A DNA stretch of 64,000 nt from Medicago truncatula (taxonomy: Eukaryota > Streptophyta > Magnoliopsida > Fabales > Fabaceae). How positions within the stretch are numbered: position 1 is the stretch's first letter; the number at the start of each line of letters is the position of its first letter. Under the pieces are notes generated by a model. That model was not told where the DNA came from. It was given only the letters and a program-made list of their open reading frames with translations, and searched no databases. Position numbers and translations under genes: made by a program. The stretch spans positions 9,568,501-9,632,500 of the forward strand of contig NC_053042.1 in assembly GCF_003473485.1 (NCBI RefSeq). The letters run 5' to 3'. This document shows, piece after piece, positions 1 through 12,618 of the stretch.

Positions 1-758
1 TTTGAAGATTATTGGACGGAAATAAATTATTACATATGAATCTTGACCTGTTCTTAATACTTGTGTGTATGGTCAAACACGTGGAAATTTTCAATAATAC
101 AAGAATATTTGTTGTATAAACACGTTGATTTCAAAGAGGTTAAGGAATCCTTCTACTATCAAATTACATGGAAAACTGTAAATCCCACATAATCAATTAA
201 TCAAAGTTTGGGTGTAAATTAGTTGAGCAGTAGTTGAGCTATATATTGTAAACTTATTACAGAATGTTCTAACTTTTAGGTTATGAGGCAAAAAAAAGAA
301 GTTCAAAATCCATCAATAAATTGAGCTTGATATTTTTACTTACTTTTGGAAAATTGTGTTTGTAGACCTATATCCTTTAACACCCATGAGAGAGATAGAA
401 ATAGAGTATGCGTTGTGATTAAATGTGATAAGTATGTGATGTGATAAGAAGTGAGACGGAGAAAAAATGAGGTGTTGAATAAGTGTTGAAAAATTAAAAG
501 TGTTTAAATATAATGGTTGTTAAGAAATATGCATGTCAAGCTTTAGTTTTAAGCTTAGTTTTATTGTAGTCAACCTAAACATTTATTAATTTTTAACAAG
601 TCATGAAGCACGAGTTTTTAGCTAAGCTCGATTAAATCATTTATAAATAACTGATAAAATCGATTACATATATATTTTGTCAAATAGAATTAGTAAACTA
701 ATGATTATTGTTAAGAACCAATTTGATATGTTCTAACTACGAAATTTGATGCATGCAG
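1..758 (+). other. Presumed intron of the PP2C gene
   Basis: This AT-rich stretch has no recognisable coding sequence and ends in a good acceptor (TGCAG at 754-758) directly before the PP2C exon. The earlier exons, which should carry the first metal-binding motifs, lie upstream of the window. Intron status is inferred from the acceptor and the reading phase. Confidence 0.6.
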
Positions 759-1069
759 GAGATCAATATCTTCGACCATATGTAATATCAAAACCTGAAG
801 TCACCGTGACAAAACGAACCAATGAAGATGAATTTCTCATACTAGCAAGTGATGGCTTGTGGGGTGTAATGTCTAGTGAAATTGCATGCCAAGTTGTAAG
901 AAAATGTTTCAAAGGCCAAATTAGGAGAGTTTGTCATGGGAATGAGAATCAAAGTAATCGTGCTGCTGAAGCTGCAACACTATTATCTGAGATAGCATTG
1001 GCAAAGGGTAGCAGAGACAATACAAGTGTCATAGTTGTTGACCTAAGAGGAACATTAAAATCTAGTTGA
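759..1069 (+). CDS. Protein phosphatase 2C, last exon (partial, clade A type)
   Basis: This is the C-terminal exon of a PPM/PP2C Ser/Thr phosphatase. After the acceptor at 757-758 it opens in phase GDQYLRPYVISKPEVTV, continues with FLILASDGLWGV (metal-binding DG motif) and ends with GSRDNTSVIVV, the conserved RDN metal motif, then a TGA at 1067-1069. The GD-YL-PYVI-PEVTV wording is typical of plant clade A phosphatases, which are the co-receptors and negative regulators of ABA signalling (ABI1, HAB, HAI, AHG groups). I cannot choose the subgroup from one exon. The usual DGLWDV reads DGLWGV here, an Asp to Gly change next to the metal site. The catalytic domain's N-terminal part is outside the window. 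Confidence 0.88.
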
Positions 1070-3110
1070 CAATTGATGACTTTATTAGTTTTAAATCAAG
1101 GGGGTGCACCCTCTGTGCCAAGATATTATCAAGTACATAGTAATGATAATTAATTAGTGTGAGAAATACAATCTCTAACACGCTTTTTTATCCGTCAAAA
1201 AAAAAACACGCTCTTTTAAGATATGTTCAATGTTATCGATTAATTGAAATTTAAGTGAGTTTGATCTCGCTCGAAGTAAATTTCATTATATTAGAAACAA
1301 TGACAAACATATGAGTTGGTGGTTATTGAATATTATCGTGTATGTTTGAAAGAGTGTTTTTTTTTTTTTTTTAAAGTATATCGTGACATTTTTTCAAGAT
1401 TATTGATATGAGAATTGTGTGAGAATTAAAATTGAATGATAGTATATAGTGGTATCTAATTTTGAAAAAGTGGTCTAAGGATCAATCTTTTGCAAAGTTA
1501 ACAGTTTAGATCTTCATATTTCATGACTGGAATAAACTTGTTGTGAGCATTTTTCTTTTAATTACTATACATCACACCTTGCAAATGTTTTACCTCTCTT
1601 GTTGCTACAAAAATGAAATTAGAACTTCATTAGCTATTAGCTAAGGTTAATTCAAAATCAAAATAGAAATTTTATAAGGGTTTCAAATCATTGGATTCAC
1701 CTTTAAATATATGTACATAAACATCTCCTCCATCCATTCACATAAGAACTCAATCCCTTCAACCTAACATCTCGCATAAATTTCTTAAACGAGACCTACT
1801 AATCAACTATCAATAACTTTATATTATTACATATAAATTTTTTAATATTAAAAAGGTGTGGGTCCCACTTAAGAAAGAGGGTCTTAAGTGTGACCCGGGT
1901 TTTATAAGACCTCGAAAAGTTCCTCCCCAATGGAGTATCTAATAGGCACTCACTAGATCATAAAAGGTTAAGACCCTCCCATTGGAGATGGTCTTAGAGG
2001 GAAGTTTCGGGCAACCACAAGAAAACACAAATGATATCTGAGACAATATGTCACATGAGATTATAATAGTAGCAAAAAATACGCCGGGAGAATCAATAGC
2101 TTTTGGATCCAAGGTTAAAAAACCTTGATGGTGGAGAAAAATATTCAAAGTAAAGTTAAAATAAAAAGAGAATGTCATAAAGATTGATCTAGGTGTAAAA
2201 ATATCAAAACTTGGAAAAATTATAAGAGTTAAGAAAAAAGACAAAAAAAAAAAACGATAAGCGAAGCAAAAACCTAAGCTTTTGAAGGGTTATACCAATC
2301 CTTATGCACCAAGGAGGGAGAAAAAAAATTACCAAACAATTTAACTTTAATTTTAAAGCTCTAAATTTGACTTTATAGCACTAAAACAAAAAAAAAAATT
2401 AAACATAAATAATTTAGTAAAACGCAAGTGATTTTAGCAAAATAAGAAACACTTCTATTAAAGAAGTGAAAGTTGAAGATAATTGACATGAAAGTTTCAC
2501 TTAAAACGTAAATTATTGAATTTAAATCGAGATAATTGAATTCAAATCCAAAACTCACATGTTTTTATATGACATGAAAGTACCACTTAAATTGAAGAAG
2601 GGAAAATCATATTGAATTACCATAGAAGAACAATTTATCACTTACATAAGAAAATTTGAGACCATATGAAACCCTAATAACTAATTTGGTCTCACTCAGT
2701 CCTCAACTGTCATCCCTCACCAGCTCACCCACTCTTTCTCGCCGGCCACCGTAAGCTTCTCACTTTTCCAGGCTTTCATTTTCATGTTTCACTTTCAGAG
2801 TTGTTTTTTTTCTTCTCACTTACGATATTGTATTGTATTGTATTGTAAAGTTTCCATTTTTGTAACAATCTCATTGTTTCCTTATTCATATATTCTGAAA
2901 TGAATATTTATATTTTCATTTTCTTCTCTTAAATTATGGTTACTATTTCGAAATTGTTCATCATTTGCACATTTCATTTGAGATTTCGTTTTTCTTGTCA
3001 CTGAATTTATGAGAGAGTATTTTCATTTTCTCAGCTTTGGTTGCACGCTAAGTGTTTGATCAAATGCCAATTTGGTGGAAAAACTTTTTTTTTCTTGTAA
3101 GTTAGATGCT
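1070..3110. other. Intergenic, no gene seen
   Basis: AT-rich sequence with many stops. Around 1860-1900 a small inverted repeat (GGGTCCCACTTAAGA against TCTTAAGTGTGACCC) and a flank reading TCCCATTGGAGATGG suggest an old small transposon, but I cannot set its limits. Near 2690-2750 the base composition changes to pyrimidine-rich sequence ending GCCGGCCACC followed by GTAAGC, which could be an untranslated first exon of a transcript running towards FIE. Confidence 0.4.
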
Positions 3111-3116
3111 AAAAGA

Positions 3117-3650
3117 CATGGGTTGTGTTTGGTTAAAACACTTAATTTGAATTTGCAGCTTCTTATAGCATAAGCATTTATCATATAAGTGCTTATGAAT
3201 AAACTATCTGCCTGTTTTGATTGGCTTATTTTAGCTTATATACTAGCATAATGTTTGTGAGACTGTTTGAGTGAACTTATGAAAAAACCTTATGTTTATA
3301 AACTCCAACATAGTTTGCGCAAAATAGTTTAACATTATTTTAACTTTTGTTATAGAAATAGCTTATACATGAGTGTTTATTATGATAAGCACTTATGCTA
3401 TAAGATGACAATTAAGTTGTTTATCAAACAAGGCTTATTTCTGTTACACAAAATAAATAAAGTCAAATTGTTTTTTGTATAAGATATAAGCTTTTTTATT
3501 CAGCTATATTGGAGATTTTATGGAAATAAGCTTAAAATAGCTTACGAGCATGTCATAAGCTCTCCCAAACAGTCTCACAAATGCCTATGCTAGTAGATAA
3601 GCTCAAATAAGCAAATTCAAATAAGCCCTTATTAAGTGTTTGCTTCGGCA
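3117..3650. mobile_element. Inverted-repeat MITE-like element
   Basis: The two ends are imperfect inverted copies. The left part near 3220-3285 (GCTTATTTTAGCTTATATAC, GTGAGACTGTTTGAG) is matched by the reverse complement of 3545-3625 (GCTTATTTGAGCTTATCTAC, GTGAGACTGTTTGGG). The outer ends share AACACTTAAT. There is no ORF inside. This is the pattern of a non-autonomous terminal-inverted-repeat transposon; the superfamily is not assigned because I could not fix the target duplication. Confidence 0.6.
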
Positions 3651-5310
3651 GTCATTTCAGTTTCACCGCGTGTTTTGGCAAGATGCTACAATTAATGGCT
3701 ATAGTTTCACTGCATGTTTAGAAGAGGCTACTTTGATTTCAAACAACCACTTAGAGTCAGTTTCTTTCAATAAACCTTTCTAAAAGCACTTATGTAAGAA
3801 GGAATATTAAGAGAATCTTATGATAATCATGAGTTCATCAATGCCTTATGTGGAAGAGGTCTAATATCCAATCAGTTCTGAGAATATAATAGGAATGGAA
3901 GCTGGAAGTGATTTTTTCCCTTTGAATCCCGATAGTGAAAAAGATTTCTAAAACCTATTTGGGAAACCTTGATATGTTTTGAATGAGTAGGAAGATCATT
4001 GTGCAATGGATTCAAAAGGACTTTGTTTACTATTAATTTGCTCCTTACATTGTCTTATTTTCCATGTATCATTTGGAATTGGATTTGAATTTGTTGTTAA
4101 ATTGTTATTGAACTTGGTCAATGCCAACTGTCATTTTGGATTAGGTATTAGTGGTTTTTTTTATTATATTTTTTTCTCCTTGCATATTTTCTACTTTTTG
4201 ATATTTGTTTTACATTATCTAGACTAGATGAGATTGGCGTGTTCGCTCCGTAAATCAGTGACTTGGCCAAATAATTACTGCGAGTAAAATGTTAGATACA
4301 ATGTCCGTAAGGCCTTGCAGTTGTGTGTGTGAGTTTTATGTGGTATTTGCCACTTCGTTTACGGACCAAAAATAAATGTTAGATACAACTGTCCATACTG
4401 GCTAGCTCATGACCTATCACGTTTTGCCACTAGCATGACTCCCCCAATCTAGTCCTTTGAGTGATATGGCTTTTTTGACTCTATCTGAAATTTCAAAGAT
4501 TAAATGGGTTAGGGATTGGCCCAATCAATGATGGGCCGTCCCCCGTTGAACCGACATTAAAATATACATATATCTTTCTCTCCCGCCGTTGCTAAACTCA
4601 TTGGGAGCTTTTGTGTACTCTTCTCCATTGGCATTGGTCTCGTTTCATATATATTCTCCAATCTAGATCTAATTCCTTGATTTCTTCTCCCGTTTTAGGT
4701 GATTGTCATTCTCTTGTTGAATCTGTTTTTCACGGAGTGGTAAGGTTTTTCCCTTTTCACGGTATTTTTCGTTTTTTATTGTTTGAATGTGTATATCTGA
4801 TTTTTGCACATGCTTCCTTAATTGGATCTATTGTATCATTATTTTCGATCTGTTTCTTTCCGTGCTACCCCTAATTTTCATATGCTTTGCTGTATTTCTA
4901 CTTTTTTATGTACTTGACGGAGTAACTTGAGGAATTTGAAAGATGCAATGCAATATATTTCTTGATTGACATTTTTGACTGGGAGATTGTTTAACTAATA
5001 ACTTCATGCAGAAATTTAATGGGATTATAATATCTCATTTGTTTTCTTTTGTATTGTCAAGTCAAGTAGTTTACTTGTTATTATCATGTTCTCATGGCTA
5101 GCAATTCAGCTGGTAGCTTTTTATTTGGCTGTCAACTACTACAGTTTCTGAGATTTTAGATTCTTGAGATTTTCATATCTGCAGATTACTTATTTTACCG
5201 CGTGTATTCTTCTCAGGTCCAGTACTTAATGCTCCTTAATCCAAAGCAAATATAAAAACGCTGAATAGCTGCTTCTTGTCCATGTTGTTTGTGCAGTTTC
5301 TGCATATATT

Positions 5311-5370
5311 TGTTATGCAAAATGATATCCACCGATAATTTGTTATGCAAAATGATATCCACCGATAATA
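5311..5370. repeat. Tandem duplication, 30-bp unit, two copies
   Basis: The unit starting TGTTATGCAAAATGATATCC occurs at 5311-5340 and again at 5341-5370. The two copies differ only in the last base. It is a recent local duplication with no evident function. Confidence 0.9.
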
Positions 5371-5464
5371 AGTGGAAAATAGGCAAAAAAATACGAGTAC
5401 ATTATTTTATGTCATGTCAATGAACATGTTAGCGGACATTTTTATTTCCCAATGAAGTTTATCT

Positions 5465-5833
5465 AAAATTAAGCGTAGCAGAGATGAGGATGTTGTGTTG
5501 GATGAGTGATAAGACTAGACAGGATATGATTAGAAATGACACCATTAGAGAGAGAGTTGGGGTAGCACCTATAGTAGAAAAGATGGTAAAAAATAGGCTT
5601 AGGTAGTTTGGGCATGTAGAGAGAAGACCGGTATATGCTTTAGTACTTAGAGTAGATCAGATGGAGGAGAGTCATATTAGAAGAGGTAGAGGAAGACCTA
5701 GAAAAACTATAAGATAAACTATTAGGAAAGATTTACAGCCTAATGAGTTAGAGCCAAATATGGTTTATGATTGAACATTATGGCGTAATTCGATCCATGT
5801 AGCCGACCCCGATAAGGCTTTGTTGTTGTTCGT
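5465..5833 (+). mobile_element. LINE reverse-transcriptase 3' fragment
   Basis: Translation of the plus strand, with interruptions, gives the conserved C-terminal end of plant LINE ORF2 proteins: AEMRMLCWMSDKTRQD-like wording, RERVGVAPIVEKM, RLR-FGHVERRP and RRGRGRPRKT, ending in a TTGTTGTTG-like tail typical of LINE 3' ends. A TAG stands in place of the Trp of RLRWFGH, and another stop lies near 5714. It is a dead, 5'-truncated copy lying in the probable leader intron of FIE. Confidence 0.75.
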
Positions 5834-6445
5834 AGTTGTAAGTGAATTAGGAAGTCATGGAGTGGGCCAAGCACGTGAATTTTTGCTCCAATTTAGGATC
5901 CTTGTACTGAGCTTTGTGGCACTCAGGGATTTTTCTGTGTCTTTTTGGCTTTGATCCTTGTGGGCCAAGGTTGAGGAGAGTGAGTTAGGTTAAATTATAG
6001 CTTTGGTGAAACCGAAATTCGCTTTGATTTAATTCAACTGGTTTTCAATGACTAAATGTGATTGACTTGGCCAAATTGAACTCTTTCTGAACATAATTGT
6101 ATCATATATCAATATGCTCATAATCGTGATATTGCATACTGAATCTTAGTTACTTAATTGTACATCTGGACTTATAATTTGCATTATCCATTTATGTTGA
6201 GTTTATTAAAACATGTAAAATACTGGTACTATAATTTTTTGAAACTTCATCAACTTGTACATATATCCATTTCAAGTGGCTTCCTGGTTTGATCAATAAT
6301 CCAATGATTTAATAATTTGACGTGTTGATTTTAATTGCACTGCTTGTTAACAGGGGGTGGGGAGACGACAACAATTCTTTAGAAGGAAGTGGAGAGAAGT
6401 TTTTAATTTAAAACTGCATATTTCAAAACAAGTTGGTAGTTAGAA

Positions 6446-9400
6446 ATGGTGAAGTTGTTTAGTTTGGGAACTGAACCAGTGGTCGGTAACTTGAATTCTT
6501 CAAGGAAGAAAGAGTATAGAGTCACCAATCGCCTCCAAGAGGGCAAGCGTCCTCTATATGCTGTTGTTTTCAACTTCATCGACTCCCGCTACTTCAACGT
6601 TTTCGCCACAGTTGGTGGCAATCGGGTTCTCTTCCTTTTTCAATTTTTTTCCATTCAATTCTAACATAACCTTTTTTCTTTGCACTCAAAAGTTTCAATC
6701 TTTAACCCTTTTTCTTCTTCGTTTATTAGGTTACTATTTATCAATGCCTTCAAGGAGGAGTTATTGCTGTATTGCAGTCTTTTGTAGATGATGATGTAAG
6801 GCAACACCCTACTCTCTTCCGTGTCTAACATTTTGCATTTTTGTTTATTTGGTCTCTACCACCACTTTGATTGTGGTGTTTATTATTGTTGTTGTTGTTG
6901 TGTTGTTGTTACTATTATTAAAAAAAAGGAACAAAGTGGGTCAATTTTAATCTATTTTTTATGTAGACCAGAAGGATGAATCTTTTTATACAGTAAGCTG
7001 GGCATGCAATACCAATGGGGCTCCACTTGCTGTGGCTGGAGGAGTCAATGGTATAATTCGAGTCATTAATGGTAGCGATGAGAAGTTACACAAGGTATTT
7101 CTGCAGTAACAATAACTTGTTAGTTTGGAGTTTTGTGGTAACTATTGCTAGCTAAATGCCTTAAATTAATTTGTTTTGATTCAATAATATTTAAAGGTAT
7201 TAGTAATGTAATTCTCATTGCTCCTTGAAATGACACCCTTCTCCCTACAGAGTTTTGTTGGCCATGGGGACTCCATAAATGAAATCAGGACTCAAGCGAT
7301 GAGGCCAGCACTTGTGATATCTGCTAGCAAAGTAAATAACACCTCTCTCTGTTATTTCATTAACTAAAGAAGCATTTATCTTTTTCATACAATAACTTAT
7401 AAGGTTGACCAGGATGAGTCTGTTCGATTATGGAATGTTCACACTGGAGTATGTGTTTTGATATTTGCTGGAGCTGGAGGACACCGTAATGAAGTCTTAA
7501 GTATTGTGAGTGTATTATGGATCTAATATATCACCCCTTTGACTTGATAAATTAACAAATTATGGTAATAATCGAAGTTTTGACATTTGGTTACTAGCTC
7601 GAGTAACTTCTATTTCTTACTGTAGGATTTTCATCCATCAGATATATTTAAGATTGCCAGTTGTGGCATGGATAATACTGTTAAGATATGGTCTATGAAG
7701 GGTAAGGCATTTAGTTTCATGTCGGCGGCTATTATTCCATTGGTTGCTTGTGTTTATCCTGATATATCTTATAGTTGAGTTTCACCATATCTCCCATAAT
7801 GTAATTGATGGTATCCGTACCATATAGAAAAGATGAAAGCTATATCAGGAAAAGTCACATGATTTTCCTCCAAAAATATTATGACTTTTTAAACACTATC
7901 CAGTTATCACATTCCAAAAGTATAAATTTGTAAAATCCGTGCACTCTTACTACCACATAGAGTCAATCTCAAAATTCGTTTTAACTATGAAGGGATACAG
8001 GTTTTAAATTGACAACAGTGGTAGTGTACCTAATGTATTGTCTTTTTCATTGTAAACCATTGTTACCTTCATGTTATTGCAGATTTCTGGGGCTATGTAG
8101 AACAATCATTCACATGGACAGATATCCCTTCTAAGTTTCCCACAAAATATGTGCAGTTTCCTGTAAGTAACAGTTTATTTTAATCACTGAATCACATATA
8201 TCATGTATCTTGTCTAATATTATCTAATTTCATTTTCAGATATTCAATGCTTCAGTTCATACAAATTACGTTGATTGTACTAGATGGTTGGGGGAATTTA
8301 TCCTCTCAAAGGTGAGTGTTTGCTCATTCCAGTGTCAGTCTACTTGCCGTTGGAAAGAGTTTGATTTTCTGTAGTAAAAATGTTCCTAGCTGAAATTTAC
8401 ATGATTCCCATTACTGTTTACACAACCTTTATGATGCCAAATAGAAACAGTAATCAGAATCATGAAAACAAGGAATATTGGATTTCAATTAGAAGTTGGA
8501 ACCTGGTTTAAGTTTGGAAAATGGTATGCTTCAATGGTATCAGCCTCACGAATCAGTTATAAATCAGCAACTTCCAATGCTATTACTAAACAGAAAACAA
8601 ATTTTGACCATTTTTTGGTATCACTTTGGTACTCAGTACATGGGAATTATTGGAACTTTATTGGACTTGGTAGACATGCAACTTATTTGATTCAAATTCA
8701 TGTATCTATATATTTTCCTTTTCGTTTGGTTTAAGCATTCTTTCTTTTCCTCTGCAACCCTTCAATAAAGTAATTAAAAGTAATTTAATAGTTGGAAGAG
8801 AGAAAGTTGAGGCATTAGGTGAGTCCATTTTGGTGATAACTTGGCCATGAGTCAGTGATTTGAATATTCTCTGGTTTCACGAAGTTATACGTTATGTTTC
8901 CAGAGTGTTGACCATGAAATTATCTTGTGGGAACCAAAAGTGAAGGAACAATCTCCAGGGGAGGTTAGTTAGAACTATCATCTGTTTCTTAACATTCCTA
9001 TGGATGAAGTTTTGTTTTAGCTTCAGCCTTTTCATTGTTTGGGTGTTCAGGGCGCAGCCGACATACTTCAGAAATACCCCGTTCCCGAATGTGATATATG
9101 GTTCATCAAATTTTCTTGTGATTTCCATTTCAAGGCATGTGCAATAGGTAATGGTAACTAATTGCAAAAATTTCATATTTTAATTTTTTTTCTTCTTTCT
9201 AACTTACAGCATTAGTCCGATATTGACAAGAGGTATTTGCATAGCACATTTTGTTCATTGCAGATTTGTAACAATTCTAACTAATATTTTGTTGGCACAT
9301 TTTGAATTTTGTGCTTTTACTGTGTTCTTATTCCGTTTTTTCTTTTTCTTTTGGATCTGCAGGCAACAGGGAAGGGAAGATTTTTGTTTGGGATTTGCAG

Positions 9401-9715
9401 TCAAGTCCTCCTATTCTTAATGCGAAGTTAGTTTTCTAAATATTTGTGTTATTGGATTTGTATTCGATCAAATTTTTATGCTAAGTGTGAGCTACCTTCA
9501 GGTTGGTGCATGCTCAATCAAAATCTCCAATCAGGCAAACTGCTCTGTCCCATGATGGAAGGTGATTTCTTCATATTTTTGGTGATGCTACTCATAAGTT
9601 TGATGCAGTAATTTCTTTAATTGTTATCCTCTTTTTGTTATGTTGCAGTACTATTTTATGTTGCTGCGACGATGGAACAATATGGCGCTGGGATGATGCA
9701 AACTCCGAAGCTTAA
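6446..9715 (+). CDS. FIE: Polycomb protein FIE (ESC-type WD40 subunit of PRC2)
   Basis: FIE is the WD40 scaffold of plant Polycomb Repressive Complex 2, which trimethylates H3K27; it represses endosperm development before fertilisation and developmental genes later. I read 13 coding exons with consistent phases: 6446-6625, 6730-6795, 6972-7094, 7251-7331, 7413-7505, 7626-7701, 8083-8162, 8240-8311, 8904-8963, 9051-9147, 9363-9426, 9502-9561 and 9649-9715. They total 1119 bases, or 372 residues, against 369 in Arabidopsis FIE. Family hallmarks are EGKRPLYAVVFNFIDSRYF, VAGGVNGIIRVI, SFVGHGDSINEIRTQ, SASKDESVRLWNV, FHPSDIFKIASCGMDNTVKI, TKYVQFP and CDDGTIWRWD. The start is the first Met and matches the family N terminus. 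A possible poly(A) signal AATAAA is at 9874-9879. No frame damage is seen. Confidence 0.96.
6880..6920. repeat. TTG-rich trinucleotide microsatellite in FIE intron 2
   Basis: An imperfect run of ATT/TTG triplets lies in the intron between the second and third coding exons. It is a simple repeat. Confidence 0.7.
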
Positions 9716-10398
9716 CTTATTTTCATGCACTATCAATATAATGTGCACAATATGTAATCCAACATGAGCTTTCTGGTTTATGGATTTGACTAGTCATGGA
9801 CACGAGAACCTGGTTTATCGAGTTTACTCAATCTATTGTGTGGATATATCATTTTTATGTTGTAAGTTTATTAAATAAAATGTTTATCGAGAACTTTTTT
9901 GGTTAACATCCATTTTGAATATAAAAGAGACATATAAGGAGAAGTGCAATGCATTACTTGCAATGAATCAAATGTTCAGATTCATTTTAGTGTTGAAATT
10001 GATTGTCTACTATCAAAATATGATTGTCTCCCTCATACTACAACTGTTAAAATATTATTACAAATGCACATAGCAACATTATTTCATATGTTGGTAATAT
10101 TTTCGAATATTGGTATTGTTTACAAATAATATTTTCCTGTAAAAAACAACTAAGATGTAATTAATAACTCTAACAGAGGGAACAAGTCCTTTGTTTATTT
10201 CTTGACTAGTAAATATTTAATAAGTAGTGCTCTCATTAGTTTTTTTTTCAAGGACAAAGAATCACTTTTCCAGTTCACAAAACAAAAAACAAATACTTTT
10301 CCAAACATAGTTGGTTCAAAATGCATCTTTATATAAATAAAGCATATTAATTAATTATTACTTGCATATATATCAATGATATATTATATAGTACCATT

Positions 10399-11942
10399 TT
10401 ACTCCTTAAACAGTTTTGAAGCAGCACCTTTGTCTAAGTACCATTTCAATTCCCCTTCAAGAGGTGAAACCTTTTCAACAGGCAACATAACAGTTTGCTT
10501 CTCATCCTCAAGTGCAGTGTAAACTGCGGTCGATTTACCTGCACCAGTCACCACCATTGCTACATTGGAAGAAGCATTGATCACTGGAAAAGTGAAAGTA
10601 ATTCTCTCTGATGGTGGTTTTGGTGAGTCAGTGAGGAAAGTAACCCATTTCTGATCCTCTTGGAGAAGAGCATGACCTGGGAATAAAGATGCAACATGTC
10701 CATCCGGACCCATACCTAGGAGCATGAGATCAAATTTTGGTAATCCATTGGTTGATGTAGATATCACATTGCTTGTAACCAAACGTCTTAGGGTTGTTTC
10801 ATAAACATCAGCTGCTCCATCAGGTGGTAGGGAATCATCAATAGCATAAACATTAAGAGGAGGAATTGGCACCTGACAAAAGAATAATGAAAATAAAAAA
10901 ATTAAATAAAAAAATGTCATTAGAAGTCACTAAATATCGACACTCGACAATAAGATTTATTGACGGGAATTAACAATCAGCAAACTTGGTTAATTCTTCG
11001 CGTCTATGATATCGTAATTAGAGAAGGGTTTAGAGACACCATTCAAGAAATCGAACAACTAATCAAATGGTTAAGAGACACAACTATCTACCACATGTCA
11101 CGGTATGCTAGTAATTTCATGATCTTTGTTTCTATAAAGTAATAATAGTAACATTTATATTAAAAGGACCAACATCAAAATGGATTAATTTCAAAGCCAT
11201 CATCATTCTTCTTCAAGCAAAATAATCAACTTGGCACATGAATTAATTACCTTGGAGAGAAACCCATCACTGGCAAGCTTATAATTACTCTCTAAGTGGT
11301 CTTTTGGGACAACTCTCTCATCAACCCAGAAAACATGCCATTTTGACCAATCTATGGTTTCAGCATAGGGAGATTCAACCAATTTCCTGAAATGAAAACA
11401 TACAAAAATTGACAAAGCTTTGCTCATATTACATACTAGAAATAAATAAATAATTAAGGTACCATTGACAGCTCATATTACAAAAATTGACACGTGTCTG
11501 ACACTGGGACACGGCTAATTAACCCAGAAGTGTTCGTGATTCATAGATTTTAACATTGTTAAGGTCAATAATGGCACGATATTACATACCTTAGGTACTT
11601 GATCAATGATCCACCAGACAAAGCAACAGTGAAATAACCTCTTTCTTTGATGAATTTGTTAGAAAGTTGAGCAACATCATAAGCCAATGAAACAGCAAGA
11701 TGTTCCTTACTGAAAACCTCAACATTCTTATAACCCTTTTCCCACTTAAGTGATGCCTCTATTTTTCCGACACATCTATTTGGTGAAAACACTTTACTAT
11801 GCCTTAGAGGTTGAAAAACAAAGTTTTTCCCAATTTGGGTTGGTAAAATTGATGTCTTTAGTGATAGTGGATTTGATTTTTGTGCACAAAATAAGCTACT
11901 TTGGAGAGTGCATGAATTGGTCAAGGTTGTGGAGAAGGCCAT
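10399..11942 (-). CDS. 6-phosphogluconolactonase, plastid type (copy 1)
   Basis: The enzyme hydrolyses 6-phosphogluconolactone to 6-phosphogluconate in the oxidative pentose phosphate pathway. Three exons are read on the minus strand: 11590-11942, 11251-11386 and 10399-10872, totalling 963 bases or 320 residues. The first roughly 65 residues are Ser/Thr- and basic-rich without acids, as in a chloroplast transit peptide. Family motifs are present: FTVALSGGSLIKYLR (phosphate loop S109-G110-G111-S112), WHVFWVDERVVP, SNYKL, LMLLGMGPDGHVASLFPG and the C-terminal end FLDK-like YLDKGAAS. I chose the Met at 11942; an in-frame Met at 11990 would add 16 residues. It is most like Arabidopsis PGL3 from memory. 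The gene is convergent with FIE, with ends about 680 bases apart, and lies in tandem with the second copy. Confidence 0.94.
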
Positions 11943-11999
11943 TTGTGGTATCTTGATTAAGATTTGAGTATGCATTTGGTTGTTGATCATGTTATTTAT

Positions 12000-12618
12000 A
12001 TGTTAAATATTATATTCTTTTTCCTACGTTAGAAGTAAAACAAATAGTACCCTTTTGTTACTACACGGCAAGAATCAAATCAAACACAGAGAAGAAAACA
12101 TTACTTCACTTTTTTAGTATTTGCATAACATTTATTCTTAGATAAAGATTATATATAATTTGTCTTACCCTCATATATTCATACACTATACATACATACA
12201 TATATGTATATGTGTGTGCATGAAAAACATGTCGAACCAAATTATTTTTTATGACACTTGCATTGTGCTTGATATTTGATTCTCTTTTGCCGACCAAGCA
12301 AGCTAATAAAGCAAATGATAAGGAGAATACCAACAAAAAAAGAAAATGATATGGCCCCTTGTAGGGGATCCCTAAAAGAATAGCCTCTTTTGTAAATAAC
12401 AAGGAAGGATCAAATACATTACTTAGAAAAGAAAAGAATGAAGGAAAGATCAAATACATTAGTGACATGACATCTCTTTTAGAATTGGAGACATGATAAA
12501 TATTAGAAAAATTATCGATGGACATCCAAAACTCTATATATATATATATATATATATGTCTTTGATAGAGAAATAAATAGAGTGAGTGGTGTGATAAATG
12601 TGATATGTTAATGATGCG
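12000..12618. other. Intergenic upstream of lactonase copy 1
   Basis: AT-rich sequence likely to contain the copy 1 promoter. A (TA)n microsatellite lies at about 12535-12557. The long minus-strand reading frame over 12106-12687 runs through the microsatellite and low-complexity sequence, and I do not accept it as a gene. Confidence 0.5.

Larger units (their letters stand above)
3651..6445 (+). other. Upstream region and probable leader intron of FIE
   Basis: There is no conserved coding sequence here. The CT-rich stretch at about 4570-4740 ends in AGTG before GTAAGG, and a good acceptor (TTAACAG, about 6352) lies just before a purine-rich leader that runs into the FIE start. A leader intron of about 1.6 kb is therefore likely but unproven. 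A perfect 29-base tandem copy lies at 5311-5370, and a LINE fragment at 5465-5833. Confidence 0.4.

Noticed and set aside
4006-4874. Hydrophobic plus-strand frames of 73 and 87 codons upstream of FIE
   Set aside because: The compositions follow from T-rich sequence (Phe, Leu, Ile); no conserved motif, and the region is more likely leader or intron.
8462-8734. 90-codon frame between FIE exons 8 and 9
   Set aside because: It lies inside an intron, has no resemblance to FIE or other proteins, and the flanking exons splice in phase without it.
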